NCBI RefSeq assembly: GCF_029433335.1
Contig: NZ_JAQTHX010000002.1
Coordinates: forward strand, 186,001-250,000
Direction: 5' to 3'
DNA from: Bifidobacterium sp. ESL0745
Lineage (GTDB): Bacteria > Actinomycetota > Actinomycetes > Actinomycetales > Bifidobacteriaceae
Length of the DNA stretch: 64,000 nucleotides
Under the pieces are notes generated by a model. It made no database searches. It was not told the DNA's origin and worked only from the letters and a program-made list of their open reading frames with translations. This document shows positions 35,578 to 44,666 of this stretch, in pieces. Both the position numbers and the translations under genes were made by a program. Every line of letters starts with the position of its first letter. Positions within the stretch are counted from its first letter, which is position 1.

Positions 35578-36897
35578 TTATAGAGTTGTTTGTTTAATGG
35601 TACTCACTGCGTAAAGCGGCAGGTCGTAGATAGCACCGTCGTGACGCGGGGCGAGAGACGAGAAACAGATGGCGGACGGCAAACCGAATTTTTTCATTGC
35701 GTATTTGAGGCTGGCGGCGGTGAGGTTCGTGCCGGCTTTTACTTCGATGGGTACGACTTTGTCGGCAAGTTGGATGATGAAGTCGAGCTTGTGAGTGGCG
35801 TTGGTGTCGGTCCAGTAATATGGCGTGAACCCGGCCGTGACGAGTTCCTGGCAGACAAGTTGCTCGGCCAGTGCGCCTTTGGCAGTGCGGAACACCTCAT
35901 CGCCGTTGAGGATGACTTGCGGTGCGATGCCGCTCATTTCTCGTAATAGACCTACGTCAAGCACGAACAGTTTGAAGGCGGATTGGTCCTCGAACATGGC
36001 GAGAGGGTATTCGACGTTTTGCACTCGCGGGATTTTCGTGACAAGTGACGAATCCTGTAGACGCTGAATCGCAAGATCATATTCACGTCCTCGCGCACCC
36101 TTCTTGATGGCGCTATACGCGAATTTCTTGTTTTCGTGCGAAAGTTGGCGAGGCAGAGAATCCCACAATTGCGTCAGCCGCAGCGGAAAACCTTGTGGCA
36201 TATCGTCAGGATATTTCGAGAAATCGCTTCGGTAACCGTGTTCAATCGCGGCTTGGATTCGTGTAATGGCAGCGAAATCAACCCCCGGATAAGTATTGAC
36301 GAAAGTCTGTACGGCTTCAGGCATGCCGCCAACGACCACATAATATTTCAGAAACTCCATGAACTTCTCGTGGAATACCGTCATCATATCGGTGTCGGCA
36401 TTGTCGAGAATCTGCAACAGCTCGACTTGGCCACAGGCATCGAGAAACTCTCGGAACGTGAGTGGATAGAGACGCAGCATATCGACTTTGCCCACGGGGA
36501 ACGAGACGTTGCGATGGATGGTGATACCAAGCGTCGAACCGGTCGCGATGATTGGATATTCTGGTGCTTGCTCGGCGAAGTATTTCAACGATTCCACCGC
36601 GCGCGGCACTTCCTGAACCTCATCAAGCACGATTAAGGTATCGCTCGGGTCGATTTTCGTGCCGGCGGCCAGTGCGATGCCGGGAATGAGACGTTCCGGA
36701 AGCAATGAGCCTTCGAATAGTGTTTCCATTGCTTCGTTATCTTGGAGTGAAACGTAGGCAAGATGCTTGAAATGAGTGTGTCCGAATTCCTGGGCAAGCC
36801 ATGTTTTGCCGGTCTGGCGGGCGCCGTCAAGTACCAGCGGCTTGCGCTGTGGGCTGTCTTTCCACTCAGCCAATTTTGTCATCAATTGTCGTTTCAT
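35578..36897 (-). CDS. DUF4143-type AAA ATPase, copy 2
   Basis: A 439-residue ATPase of the AAA_14/DUF4143 family but of a different subtype from copy 1. Walker A is DGARQTGKTWLAQEFG near residue 28 and Walker B is DTLIVLDEVQEVPRAVESL near 95. Later motifs are KLFVLDVGLLREM, YYWTDTNATHKLDFIIQ and VVPIEVKAGTNLTAASL, a PD-(D/E)xK-like nuclease pattern. The start at 36897 is used over an ATG 21 bases upstream. It may form an operon with the AbiH-like gene and stands downstream of a 32-base iteron-like array. Function is unknown. Confidence 0.85.
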   Translation of the reverse strand: MKRQLMTKLAEWKDSPQRKPLVLDGARQTGKTWLAQEFGHTHFKHLAYVSLQDNEAMETLFEGSLLPERLIPGIALAAGTKIDPSDTLIVLDEVQEVPRAVESLKYFAEQAPEYPIIATGSTLGITIHRNVSFPVGKVDMLRLYPLTFREFLDACGQVELLQILDNADTDMMTVFHEKFMEFLKYYVVVGGMPEAVQTFVNTYPGVDFAAITRIQAAIEHGYRSDFSKYPDDMPQGFPLRLTQLWDSLPRQLSHENKKFAYSAIKKGARGREYDLAIQRLQDSSLVTKIPRVQNVEYPLAMFEDQSAFKLFVLDVGLLREMSGIAPQVILNGDEVFRTAKGALAEQLVCQELVTAGFTPYYWTDTNATHKLDFIIQLADKVVPIEVKAGTNLTAASLKYAMKKFGLPSAICFSSLAPRHDGAIYDLPLYAVSTIKQTTL

Positions 36898-36936
36898 GCT
36901 GTTTCCGCATCGTTCCAACGTTTCTGCGTGACCATT

Positions 36937-37078
36937 GCACGTTTTTATGCCAAAATCTATCTATATTCTACACGTTTCCAGACAGTAATAACTTAAATTA
37001 TGCACACTTTCATAAGGTAATATAGCTATTTGTGCACGCTTTCACTGCTATTTTGGGCAGTTTCTTACACATTTTCAC
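36937..37078. repeat. Iteron-like array of five degenerate units with 32-33 base period
   Basis: Cores GCACGTTTTT, ACACGTTTCC, GCACACTTTC, GCACGCTTTC and ACACATTTTC start at 36937, 36969, 37001, 37033 and 37066. The spacing is 32, 32, 32 and 33 bases, about three helical turns. On the minus strand they read (A/G)AAANNGTG(C/T). They lie 40-180 bases upstream of the second DUF4143-type ATPase. Confidence 0.7.
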
Positions 37079-37109
37079 TGATTTGGGAGAGAAACAGAAC
37101 ATAAGAAAA

Positions 37110-37158
37110 CGTCGCGGACGAATATCGAACCAATAATGATTCACAAACGTCTGCGGCG
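37110..37158. terminator. Hairpin after ppc
   Basis: CGTCGCGGACG (37110-37120) pairs imperfectly with CGTCTGCGGCG (37148-37158). It lies 28 bases beyond the ppc stop on the minus strand. Confidence 0.45.
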
Positions 37159-37185
37159 CTCTCTTAACTAAAGTAGCTACAAAAC

Positions 37186-40053
37186 TCAGCCGGTGTTCTG
37201 CAGGCCGGCGGCGACGCCGGAGACCGTGCAGAGGATGAGATAGGTGAAGCCGCCGCGCTGTTGATCGCGGGCCAGCTCATCGTTGTCCGTCTTCTTCGGG
37301 GCAACGGCACCTGCGTTCGCGGGAGCCTCGCCGTTCGCCCTCGCCTTGGCGGCCTCCGCATCATGCTTCTTCTGCAGTTCGCGCTGGCTGCGCAGGGCGA
37401 GCACCTGAATGACGGAAAGGATGTCGACGTACGGCGAACGCACGCGGACAGCCTGACCGAGCACGTGGCGGTGCTGCAGTGGCCATTGGTCGCCGACGAT
37501 GGCGAGCACCCACTTGCGGGTGAGCTCCATCTCGTTCAACACCTTGTCGCGCAGGTCGTCGCGGTCGCCGAGTGCCAAGTACATCTTGGCGATGCGCTCG
37601 TCGGTCTTGGCCAGCGACATCTCGATGTTGTCGATGAACGTGGAGAATACCGGCCATTCCTTGTAGGCATTGCGCAGTGTCTTGAGATCGCCAAAATCTT
37701 CGCATGCGGTTCCCAGACCGTACCAGGCGGCGAGGTTGATGCGCGCCTGAGCCCAGGAGAATACCCACGGAATCGTGCGCAGGTCATCAAGCGACTTGGC
37801 GCCGAGACCACGCTTGGCAGGGCGGGAACCGATTGGCAGCAGGCCGATTTCGGTGAGCGGCGTGACAGTGGAGAACCACGGCGTGAAGTCGGGGGTGTTG
37901 AGCAGATCGAGGAAGCGGTTATGCGCCGATTCGTCGAGCTTCTCTGCCATGCCCCAGTACTTCTTGGTCATTTCGGTGTTCGTCTTCTCCATGCTCGGAG
38001 CCGACTGCAGCAGTGTCGCCGCGGCCACGGATTCGACGTGGCGAATGGCCAGTGCCTGATTGCCGTAGCGGGCGAAAATGCTTTCGCCTTGTTCGGTGAG
38101 CTTGAAACGGCAGTTGACGGAGCCGGCAGGCTGCGCGAGTACCGCACGGTTTGCGGGGCCGCCACCACGACCGACAGCGCCACCGCGTCCGTGGAAGAGT
38201 GTCAGATCGATGTTGTTCTTCTTGGCCCATTCCGCGATGCGTCCTTGCGCCGAATGCAGCGCGAGCGTCGCGGTGGTGGGGCCGGCGTCCTTGGAGGAAT
38301 CGGAGTAGCCGAGCATGACCTCGAGCTTGCCACCGGTGGCCTTCAAACGAGCCTGAACTTCGGGAATCTTGATCATTTCGTCAAGCACGTCGACGCAGTT
38401 CTGTAGATCCTGCAGCTGCTCAAACAGCGGGATGACGTCGATGGTCGGCACGTCCTCAGGATTCGAGAACGCCATGCGGTTGAGTTCGTAGACGTCGCGG
38501 ATGTTCTGCGCGGACTTGGTGAAGGAGATGATATAGCGGCGGGCGGCCTTCTGGCCGTTGCGCTTCTGGATGGCGCCGAGTGCGCGGAAGGTGTCGAGCA
38601 CTTCGTGCGTCATCGGCTGCAGTTCGCCGCGTTCGCCGTGCAGGCCGTGCTCGCGGATGTCCTCCAAAGCGCGGGAATGGACGAGCGAGTGCTGGCGGAA
38701 TTCGGTCTCCACGAGGTGGAATCCGAAGGTCTGTGCCTTCCAGATGACGTCCTGAATGGGGCCGTAGGCCGCACGTTTGTCGCCGGCGGCCGCCAGCGAA
38801 CGCTGGACGATCTTGAGGTCGGCGATGAAGTCATCGCAGCTCTTGTACATCAGGTCGGCGTCGCGCACCACGGTGTAATGCAGACGGTCGGCCATGACCA
38901 GCATGACCGCGCGGTGCAGCTCGTTCGAGGAAGTGGCGGCGGCCTTGTCGGTCAGGCGCTCGCTCATTTCCTTTTGGTGGCTCCAGAGGTTGACGAGTTC
39001 GTCGCTCGGAGGCGTGGTGACGGTTTCCATCGTGAGGTTGGTGCCTGCCGTGCGTGTCGCCTTTTCAAGCGCTTCGATGGCGTGGTCGCTGAACTTGCGG
39101 GCCACGGCGCGGCTGACTTTGGCGGTGACGTTCGGGTTGCCGTCGCGGTCGGTGCCGATCCAGGAGCCTGGATGGAAGAACGCGGGGCACTGCGGTTCCG
39201 CGATTCCGGCCTGGTCGCCCAGGATCCAATCGTCGAAGCGGCGATAGACCTGCGGGATGGTGTCGAACAGCGTGTTGTCGAAGATGTCGATGATGGTATC
39301 GGCTTCCTCCACCGGTGTCGGCTTTTTGGCGCCGATCGGCGAGGTGCGGAAGAGCGCGTCGATCTCGTTGTACAGACGACGGTAGTTTTCCTTCTTGTCG
39401 GACCCGCCCAAGAGCTTGCCGGCGCTCAGAAGCGTTGCGATGCGGCGGATCTTGCCCTCGACGGCCTTGCGACGGGCCTCGGTGGGGTGCGCGGTGAAGA
39501 CGGGGTGGAACTCGAGCTTGTTCAAAAGCTTCTTGGCCTTGGCCGGGCCCATTTCGTTGATGAGCTGGTGGTAGGCGCCCGTCAGTTCATTGACGGGATC
39601 GGTCGCGGCGTCTTCGCTTACGTTCGCCTCGCGCTTGTGCAGCACGGAGACACGGTAGTTCTCCTCGCACAGATTCGCCAGATGGAAGTAGGTGGTGAGC
39701 GCGCGCGCAAGCAGTTGCGCCTGATGCACGTTCAGCGCGTCGATGACCTTTTCGGCCTTCTCGAGGTTGTCTTCCTTGGGGTGTTCCTTGCCGATGGTCT
39801 CCGCATAGTGTTCGGCGCTCGCCTTGACGGCGTAGCCGCGGACGGTATCGAACGTGGAGAGCAGATCCTTGTCGTATTCCCCGAGCACGGTGCGCAGAAT
39901 CTCAAGGCAGAGTGCGAGATCGTCTTTCAACGTTTGGGGAAGATCACGTTCCTCGGGGCCTTTGGTTCCTACTCCGGAAGTGAACAGTGCGGCATCGGGC
40001 TGCGTGATCGGTTGATTGTTGTCTGGCTGATTATTTTTGGTACTTTTAGCCAT
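37186..40053 (-). CDS. ppc: Phosphoenolpyruvate carboxylase
   Basis: A 955-residue PEP carboxylase, close to full family length. It carboxylates PEP with bicarbonate to oxaloacetate, supplying precursors for aspartate-family amino acids. The catalytic motifs are FTAHPTEARRK (near 185), MLGYSDSSKDAG (near 580) and FHGRGGAVGRGGGP (near 625). The C-terminus ends in AGLQNTG, the usual conserved end. GGAGG lies six bases before the ATG. An acid-rich, low-complexity stretch (KKHDAEAAKARANGEAPA) near 900-930 interrupts the usual C-terminal helices. Confidence 0.97.
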   Translation of the reverse strand: MAKSTKNNQPDNNQPITQPDAALFTSGVGTKGPEERDLPQTLKDDLALCLEILRTVLGEYDKDLLSTFDTVRGYAVKASAEHYAETIGKEHPKEDNLEKAEKVIDALNVHQAQLLARALTTYFHLANLCEENYRVSVLHKREANVSEDAATDPVNELTGAYHQLINEMGPAKAKKLLNKLEFHPVFTAHPTEARRKAVEGKIRRIATLLSAGKLLGGSDKKENYRRLYNEIDALFRTSPIGAKKPTPVEEADTIIDIFDNTLFDTIPQVYRRFDDWILGDQAGIAEPQCPAFFHPGSWIGTDRDGNPNVTAKVSRAVARKFSDHAIEALEKATRTAGTNLTMETVTTPPSDELVNLWSHQKEMSERLTDKAAATSSNELHRAVMLVMADRLHYTVVRDADLMYKSCDDFIADLKIVQRSLAAAGDKRAAYGPIQDVIWKAQTFGFHLVETEFRQHSLVHSRALEDIREHGLHGERGELQPMTHEVLDTFRALGAIQKRNGQKAARRYIISFTKSAQNIRDVYELNRMAFSNPEDVPTIDVIPLFEQLQDLQNCVDVLDEMIKIPEVQARLKATGGKLEVMLGYSDSSKDAGPTTATLALHSAQGRIAEWAKKNNIDLTLFHGRGGAVGRGGGPANRAVLAQPAGSVNCRFKLTEQGESIFARYGNQALAIRHVESVAAATLLQSAPSMEKTNTEMTKKYWGMAEKLDESAHNRFLDLLNTPDFTPWFSTVTPLTEIGLLPIGSRPAKRGLGAKSLDDLRTIPWVFSWAQARINLAAWYGLGTACEDFGDLKTLRNAYKEWPVFSTFIDNIEMSLAKTDERIAKMYLALGDRDDLRDKVLNEMELTRKWVLAIVGDQWPLQHRHVLGQAVRVRSPYVDILSVIQVLALRSQRELQKKHDAEAAKARANGEAPANAGAVAPKKTDNDELARDQQRGGFTYLILCTVSGVAAGLQNTG

Positions 40054-40627
40054 TCAGACCTCCTTCAAACCAAGCGTCCGGTTGTTCGATCTGTCGGCAT
40101 TCCGCGGCTCCTCCGCGGTTGTGGTGCCATCTGTTGCGAACCCAAAGCCATTGCTTGGCGAGTACGACTTGATTGTAGGGCGACCTGACCGACATTTCTG
40201 TAGTGAAAGTCGACAATAGCCATATTTCGGACGGATTATCTTCGTTATTGGAACGTCTGTCAGAGTTCCAGCCATCTTGCGGTTTGCGGCAGGAGTCCTG
40301 ACATCGCGCTTCTGGCGTTGATTTTATTTTGTCGTTGGTCGTCTGGCGTGGTTCAGGTTTTAAAATCATTGGTATGAAGCCGGTTTGGGGATTATCAATC
40401 ATCGTCACAAAATAAAGAATTTAGTCCGTTTGACAATGATTATCGTGCATTGATGCCGTGAATAAATTTAGGGCGAGCGTGCTAAAAATGATGTATCGAG
40501 ATATGCCAAATTTTATGTGGTTTGTCAACATCTGTTAAATTCCAATGAAGCATGAGCGTAGAGAACTCGGCTTATTGGGCGTGAAAGACGCCTGGGAAGA
40601 CATGAGAAGAACGATGGGGGAAGCGGT
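40054..40627. other. Divergent intergenic region between ppc and the ThrE-like gene
   Basis: A 574-base region that should hold the promoters of both genes. A minus-strand frame from 40408 into ppc is open but has no supporting ribosome-binding site or recognisable protein. No clear operator was found. Confidence 0.5.
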
Positions 40628-42712
40628 ATGGCAATGAAGGATGCAGACTCGATTGACGACAACGCCGGTGCAAATGGTAAACCCGGAACCGTGGTCAGCG
40701 TAAATGCCGTCAGTAACGCGAAAGGTGAAGTGGTTAAGGAAAATAATGTGGCAGACGCGGATGATCGCGGTGGTTTCTTTGAATCTGATGGCCGGCAGGA
40801 CGGCATGCAAGTGGTGGCCGAGGATATCGAGAAAACGGTGAACAGCGGCGACGATGAGGACGAAGGTGATTCCAGGCTTGAAGACATCTTTGGCGATCTG
40901 GATGAATCCGATTCCGAGGAATACCGGCGTGTGGCCGAGGCGGTGGCTTCCATTGACGAAAGCGGCGGCAGAGGCGGTGCTGCTGGTTCCGGCGCTCGCG
41001 CCGACCATCGGGCCAAGGTGCACGACCGGCTGACGCATTACATGCCGTTGGATACCGCCGACATCGAGCGGGATTGGGATACTCCGGTGGTCGACGCGGG
41101 CATCGCGGCGAAGGCGAGCATCATCGTGCGGGTCGGGCTGCTCGATCTCGGCGCAGGCACCGGAAGTTTTCGCGTCCACGAGATGATGCACCGCATCGGT
41201 TTCCCGCTTGGTGTGCATGTTCGGGCCAATGTCAACCTGACCGACATGGAAGCCTCGTGCAGCGACGGCGTCAGCAGGATCACGCAGGTTGTCGATTTGC
41301 CGACGACCGGAGTCAATACGGAGCGTATCTGGCTCCTTGAGCATTTCGCGGATTGGTTCAGCGTCAATATCGGCGAGCCGGGAACGATGTATCATGCCCA
41401 GCCCACGGTTTCCGCCGAAGTGGTGCAGCAGCTCGACAACCCGGAGGCCCGGCGTTCGGTGCTGCTGGCCACGCAAAAGGCCCATCGCGAACTTGAAAAG
41501 CGCAGGCGCGTTCACGACAAGGCCGTCAAGCGCGTCAAAAAGCGCGGTTTCCGCCCGCCGAAAGGCCAGTACGCAGAGCATTTCGAGCATATCGGCAAGA
41601 CGCGCGAGGACGTCGCCGCCGAGCAGGTTGCTGCTGCCAGCCCTTCTGCCACAACGGAATCGGCAAGTTCCAAGCCTCAAGTTGCGGCAAAATCCAAAGC
41701 AGCAGCAAAGGCAAAGGCCAGCCACGGCATCACCGTACGGCAGGCGCACGAGAGGCTGAGCCTTATCCAGCACCGTAAACCGCTGTACGCGCCGTGGTTC
41801 TCGGGACTCGCGGCGGCTGTGGCGTGCGCGTCCTTCGTTTTCCTGCTCGGCGGCGGCCCGTTCGATATGATCGGCGCGTTCGTGGGCGCGGGCATCGGCC
41901 AGTGGGTTCGCAGGCGGCTTTTCGCCTATCATCTCAATCAGTTCTTCGTCACGTTCGTCGCCGTCGCTGCGGCCGCGTTCGCCTGCATCGGCACGTTACG
42001 ACTGATCGGTTTCATCGACCCGGTTGCGCTTCGGCACGACACCGCCTACATCGGCGCCATGCTCTTCGTCATCCCCGGTTTCCCGCTGATCACCGGCGGT
42101 CTTGACATCGCCAAAATGGACCTCCCAAGCGGCATCCAGCGCTTGGTCTACACGATGGCGCTCATCCTGATGGCCACGCTCGCCGGCTGGATGGTCGCGG
42201 CTATCGTCCACTTGAATCCGCAAGGTTTCGAGCCGCTCGGCCTCAATCCGTGGGTCAACGCCGGCCTGCGCGCGCTCACCGCGTTCGGCGGGGTTTGGGG
42301 CTTCTCGGTGCTCTTCAATTCCCCGCAACGCATGTGCTTCACCGCGGCCGTCATCGGCGCGATCACCGACACCCTGCGCCTGACGGTGGTCGATATGGGC
42401 ATGCCGCCGGAGGCCGCCGCGTTCCTGGGCGCGATGCTCGCCGGCCTGCTCGCCTCACTTTGGCGCTCGTCGGTTCGCCACGGCTTCCTGCCACCCTACC
42501 TCGGCTACCCGCGTATCTGCCTGACCGTGCCGGCCATCGTCATCATGGTGCCCGGCCTCTATATGTACCGCGCGATGTTCTACCTCGGCCAGTTCGACAC
42601 TGCAAACGCTCTCGACTGGACTTTCCGCGCCTTTATGGTCATCCTCTGCCTGCCCATCGGCCTGGCGATGGCCCGCGTGATCACCGACAAATCCTGGCGC
42701 TACGACGTGTGA
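40628..42712 (+). CDS. ThrE-family threonine/serine exporter
   Basis: A 694-residue membrane protein combining both ThrE halves. The DUF1212 part has RVGLLDLGAGTGSFRVHEMM and VHVRANVNLTDMEASC near residues 170-210. The TM part (YAPWFSGLAAAVACASFVFL onwards) has about ten predicted helices (GGPFDMIGAFVGAGIGQWVR, FVIPGFPLITGGLDIAKMD, FLGAMLAGLLASL). An acidic low-complexity N-terminus of about 130 residues (GDDEDEGDSRLEDIFGDLDE) and a Lys/Ala-rich linker near 340-360 are extra. ThrE exports threonine and serine by proton motive force in actinobacteria. GGGGGAA lies seven bases before the ATG. Confidence 0.9.
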   Translation: MAMKDADSIDDNAGANGKPGTVVSVNAVSNAKGEVVKENNVADADDRGGFFESDGRQDGMQVVAEDIEKTVNSGDDEDEGDSRLEDIFGDLDESDSEEYRRVAEAVASIDESGGRGGAAGSGARADHRAKVHDRLTHYMPLDTADIERDWDTPVVDAGIAAKASIIVRVGLLDLGAGTGSFRVHEMMHRIGFPLGVHVRANVNLTDMEASCSDGVSRITQVVDLPTTGVNTERIWLLEHFADWFSVNIGEPGTMYHAQPTVSAEVVQQLDNPEARRSVLLATQKAHRELEKRRRVHDKAVKRVKKRGFRPPKGQYAEHFEHIGKTREDVAAEQVAAASPSATTESASSKPQVAAKSKAAAKAKASHGITVRQAHERLSLIQHRKPLYAPWFSGLAAAVACASFVFLLGGGPFDMIGAFVGAGIGQWVRRRLFAYHLNQFFVTFVAVAAAAFACIGTLRLIGFIDPVALRHDTAYIGAMLFVIPGFPLITGGLDIAKMDLPSGIQRLVYTMALILMATLAGWMVAAIVHLNPQGFEPLGLNPWVNAGLRALTAFGGVWGFSVLFNSPQRMCFTAAVIGAITDTLRLTVVDMGMPPEAAAFLGAMLAGLLASLWRSSVRHGFLPPYLGYPRICLTVPAIVIMVPGLYMYRAMFYLGQFDTANALDWTFRAFMVILCLPIGLAMARVITDKSWRYDV

Positions 42713-42730
42713 CGGGTTTGTTGGGAAACC

Positions 42731-42800
42731 ACAAGTCGGCAGATAGGTTTTTGAGAGCGGCCATTTTCCGCCATTCCTGATTTCCTATTTACCGACTTGT
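42731..42800. terminator. Long hairpin after the ThrE-like gene
   Basis: ACAAGTCGGCAGATAGG (42731-42747) pairs with CCTATTTACCGACTTGT (42784-42800), two mismatches in 17. An inner GCGG/CCGC pair continues the stem. It lies just after the ThrE-like stop. Confidence 0.65.
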
Positions 42801-42813
42801 GCGTCTGCAACTT

Positions 42814-42893
42814 TGTCAAAAGGTCGGTCGATACGATTTGGCGAATGGCCGTTTCCGCCATTGACGGATTTCGTATCGACCGACCTTTTGACA
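42814..42893. terminator. Perfect 23-base hairpin before the end of trpS
   Basis: The arms 42814-42836 and 42871-42893 are perfect inverted copies over 23 bases (beginning TGTCAAAAGGTCGGTCGATA). The 34-base centre pairs further (TGGCG/CGCCA). It lies 28 bases from the trpS stop, so it fits a terminator for trpS on the minus strand. Confidence 0.75.
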
Positions 42894-42921
42894 GTTGACG
42901 AGTTATCAGTCAGTAAACCGC

Positions 42922-44031
42922 TCAGTATTTCATGCCCATGGCCTCGCGGACCTGGTCGAGGGTTTCCTCGGCGATGGCGTTGGCGCGCCTGTTGCCGTCG
43001 TGGATGATATCGCGGATTGAATCCATGTCTTTGGCCAGTTCGGCGCGGCGCTCGCGGTGCGGAGCAAGGAACTCGTTGACGGACTTGATGACATACTGCT
43101 TCAAGGCCCCAGCTCCGGCGTCGCCGATTTCCTCGGCGATATCCTTCGGATCGCGGTCGGTGACGAGGCCTGCGGTGGTCAGCAGCGCGGAAACCTGCGG
43201 ACGGTTGACCGGATCAAATGTAATACGGCGCTCGGAATCGGTCGGGCTCTTCTTGATGAGCTTGGCGGTTTCCTCCGCGGTGGCGCCGAGCATGATGGAA
43301 TTGCCGTAGGACTTGCTCATCTTGCGGCCGTCGAGCCCTGGAATTTCGGGCGCATCGGAAAGAATGGCCGTCGGTTCAGGGAATACCGGGTTCTTCTTGG
43401 CGTAACGCTCGTTGAAGCGGCGCGCGATGGTGCGTGTGATCTCGACGTGCGGTAGATTGTCTTTGCCGATCGGCACGACGTTGGCCTTGCAGAAGAGGAT
43501 GTCGCAGGCCTGATGGACAGGGTAGGTCAGCAAAAGTCCGGTCAGCGCGTGGCCGCTCGCCTCGGCCTCGGCCTTGACGGTCGGGTTGCGCAGCAGTTCG
43601 GCCTCGGTGACCAATGAAAGGAACGGCAGCATCAGCTGGTTTTCGCACGGAATTGCGGAATGTGCGAAAATCATGGTCTTGTTCGGATCGATGCCGGCGG
43701 CGAGATAATCCAACACCATGTTCAGTGTGTTGTCTTGGATATGCTCAGTGGTGTCGCGGTCGGTGATGACCTGGTAATCGGCGATGAGCACGTTGGTGTG
43801 CACGCCCTTGTTCTGCATCGCGACGCGCTCGCGGATCGAGCCGAAATAGTGGCCAAGGTGCAGGCGTCCGGTCGGGCGGTCGCCGGTGAGCATGGTGAAC
43901 TTGCCCGGATCCTTCTCAAGCTTGGCCAGAACCGCGTCGGAACGCTTCTTCGCCTCGAGAAAGCTTGCGCTTATCTCATTGCCCGCTGCCGTCACTTGTT
44001 CGGTTTCCGCGCTGTTCGCTGTGTCCGCCAT
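42922..44031 (-). CDS. trpS: Tryptophanyl-tRNA synthetase
   Basis: A 369-residue class I synthetase that charges tRNA-Trp. The HIGH-type motif is GRLHLGHYFGSI near residue 55 and the KMSKS motif is complete near 240. Other blocks are VADYQVITDRDT and PVHQACDILFCKANVVPIGK. It begins with a hydrophilic leader of about 30 residues. GAGGG lies upstream of the ATG. The C-terminus (EETLDQVREAMGMKY) is the usual family end. It is convergent with the ThrE-like gene and divergent from the DUF3073 gene. Confidence 0.97.
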   Translation of the reverse strand: MADTANSAETEQVTAAGNEISASFLEAKKRSDAVLAKLEKDPGKFTMLTGDRPTGRLHLGHYFGSIRERVAMQNKGVHTNVLIADYQVITDRDTTEHIQDNTLNMVLDYLAAGIDPNKTMIFAHSAIPCENQLMLPFLSLVTEAELLRNPTVKAEAEASGHALTGLLLTYPVHQACDILFCKANVVPIGKDNLPHVEITRTIARRFNERYAKKNPVFPEPTAILSDAPEIPGLDGRKMSKSYGNSIMLGATAEETAKLIKKSPTDSERRITFDPVNRPQVSALLTTAGLVTDRDPKDIAEEIGDAGAGALKQYVIKSVNEFLAPHRERRAELAKDMDSIRDIIHDGNRRANAIAEETLDQVREAMGMKY

Positions 44032-44182
44032 GGCCCGCCCTCAATCGTTTACCGTGTTTTGAAAATGGCTTGAAATCTTGTTTTTATGGTAAAAGTCTGA
44101 GCCGACAATGAAACGTGACGGATGGGGTGGTATCCTACATATTGATGGATTAATTGCGACTGAAAATAATTCGGGGGGTCAA

Positions 44183-44593
44183 ATGGGCCGCGGACGTCAA
44201 AAGGCTAAACAAAAGAAAATGGCCCGTAAGCTGAAGTATTTGACAACCGATACCGATTATGACGAGCTGGCCAAAGAGTTAGGTGCGCAGGAGCCGGGCA
44301 GTGGTTCGGCGGACCCGTTCGATGAGGTCGAGAAGGAATATTCGCGCACTCATGACGAGGCCGGCGAAAACGCGCATACAGATGACGTGGATCAGCATGA
44401 GGATTTGCCGGTTGCCGATGACGATTTGGACGATTACGCCAAGTGGGCCGCCGAAGCTGCAGCCAAGGCTTCCAGCGATGACAAGTCCGGTTCGGCCGCA
44501 AAGAAAGTCGCTATGCCCAAGCCGCACAAGCCGATTCATATGCCTGTCCCGAGCGCTTTGCGTAAGCCGAAGCCCAAGGAAGGCAAGGCCTAA
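44183..44593 (+). CDS. DUF3073 family protein
   Basis: A 136-residue protein. It starts MGRGRQKAKQKKMARKLKY, the basic N-terminus that defines DUF3073, followed by TDTDYDELAKEL and a long acidic region and a basic Pro-rich end. The ATG at 44183 follows GGGGGG; a longer frame open upstream is not used because the conserved start lies here. DUF3073 proteins are actinobacterial and function is unknown. The basic-acidic charge pattern suggests disorder and nucleic acid binding. Confidence 0.88.
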   Translation: MGRGRQKAKQKKMARKLKYLTTDTDYDELAKELGAQEPGSGSADPFDEVEKEYSRTHDEAGENAHTDDVDQHEDLPVADDDLDDYAKWAAEAAAKASSDDKSGSAAKKVAMPKPHKPIHMPVPSALRKPKPKEGKA

Positions 44594-44629
44594 AGGCAGA
44601 GCTGAAACAGCAACAGTAGACTTGGTATT

Positions 44630-44666
44630 TCCGCGTGACCACATTTTCGTTGGCGCGCGGATTTTT
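44630..44666 (+). terminator. Rho-independent terminator after the DUF3073 gene
   Basis: TCCGCG (44630-44635) and CGCGGA (44656-44661) form the stem, with inner CCA/TGG pairing. TTTTT follows at once. Confidence 0.75.

Noticed and set aside
38605..40188. A 527-codon open frame antisense to ppc
   Set aside because: It runs opposite a clear, full-length PEP carboxylase and lacks any recognisable protein motif.
40046..40408. A 120-codon minus-strand open frame upstream of and overlapping the ppc start
   Set aside because: It is in a different frame from ppc, has no ribosome-binding site and no protein-like features.
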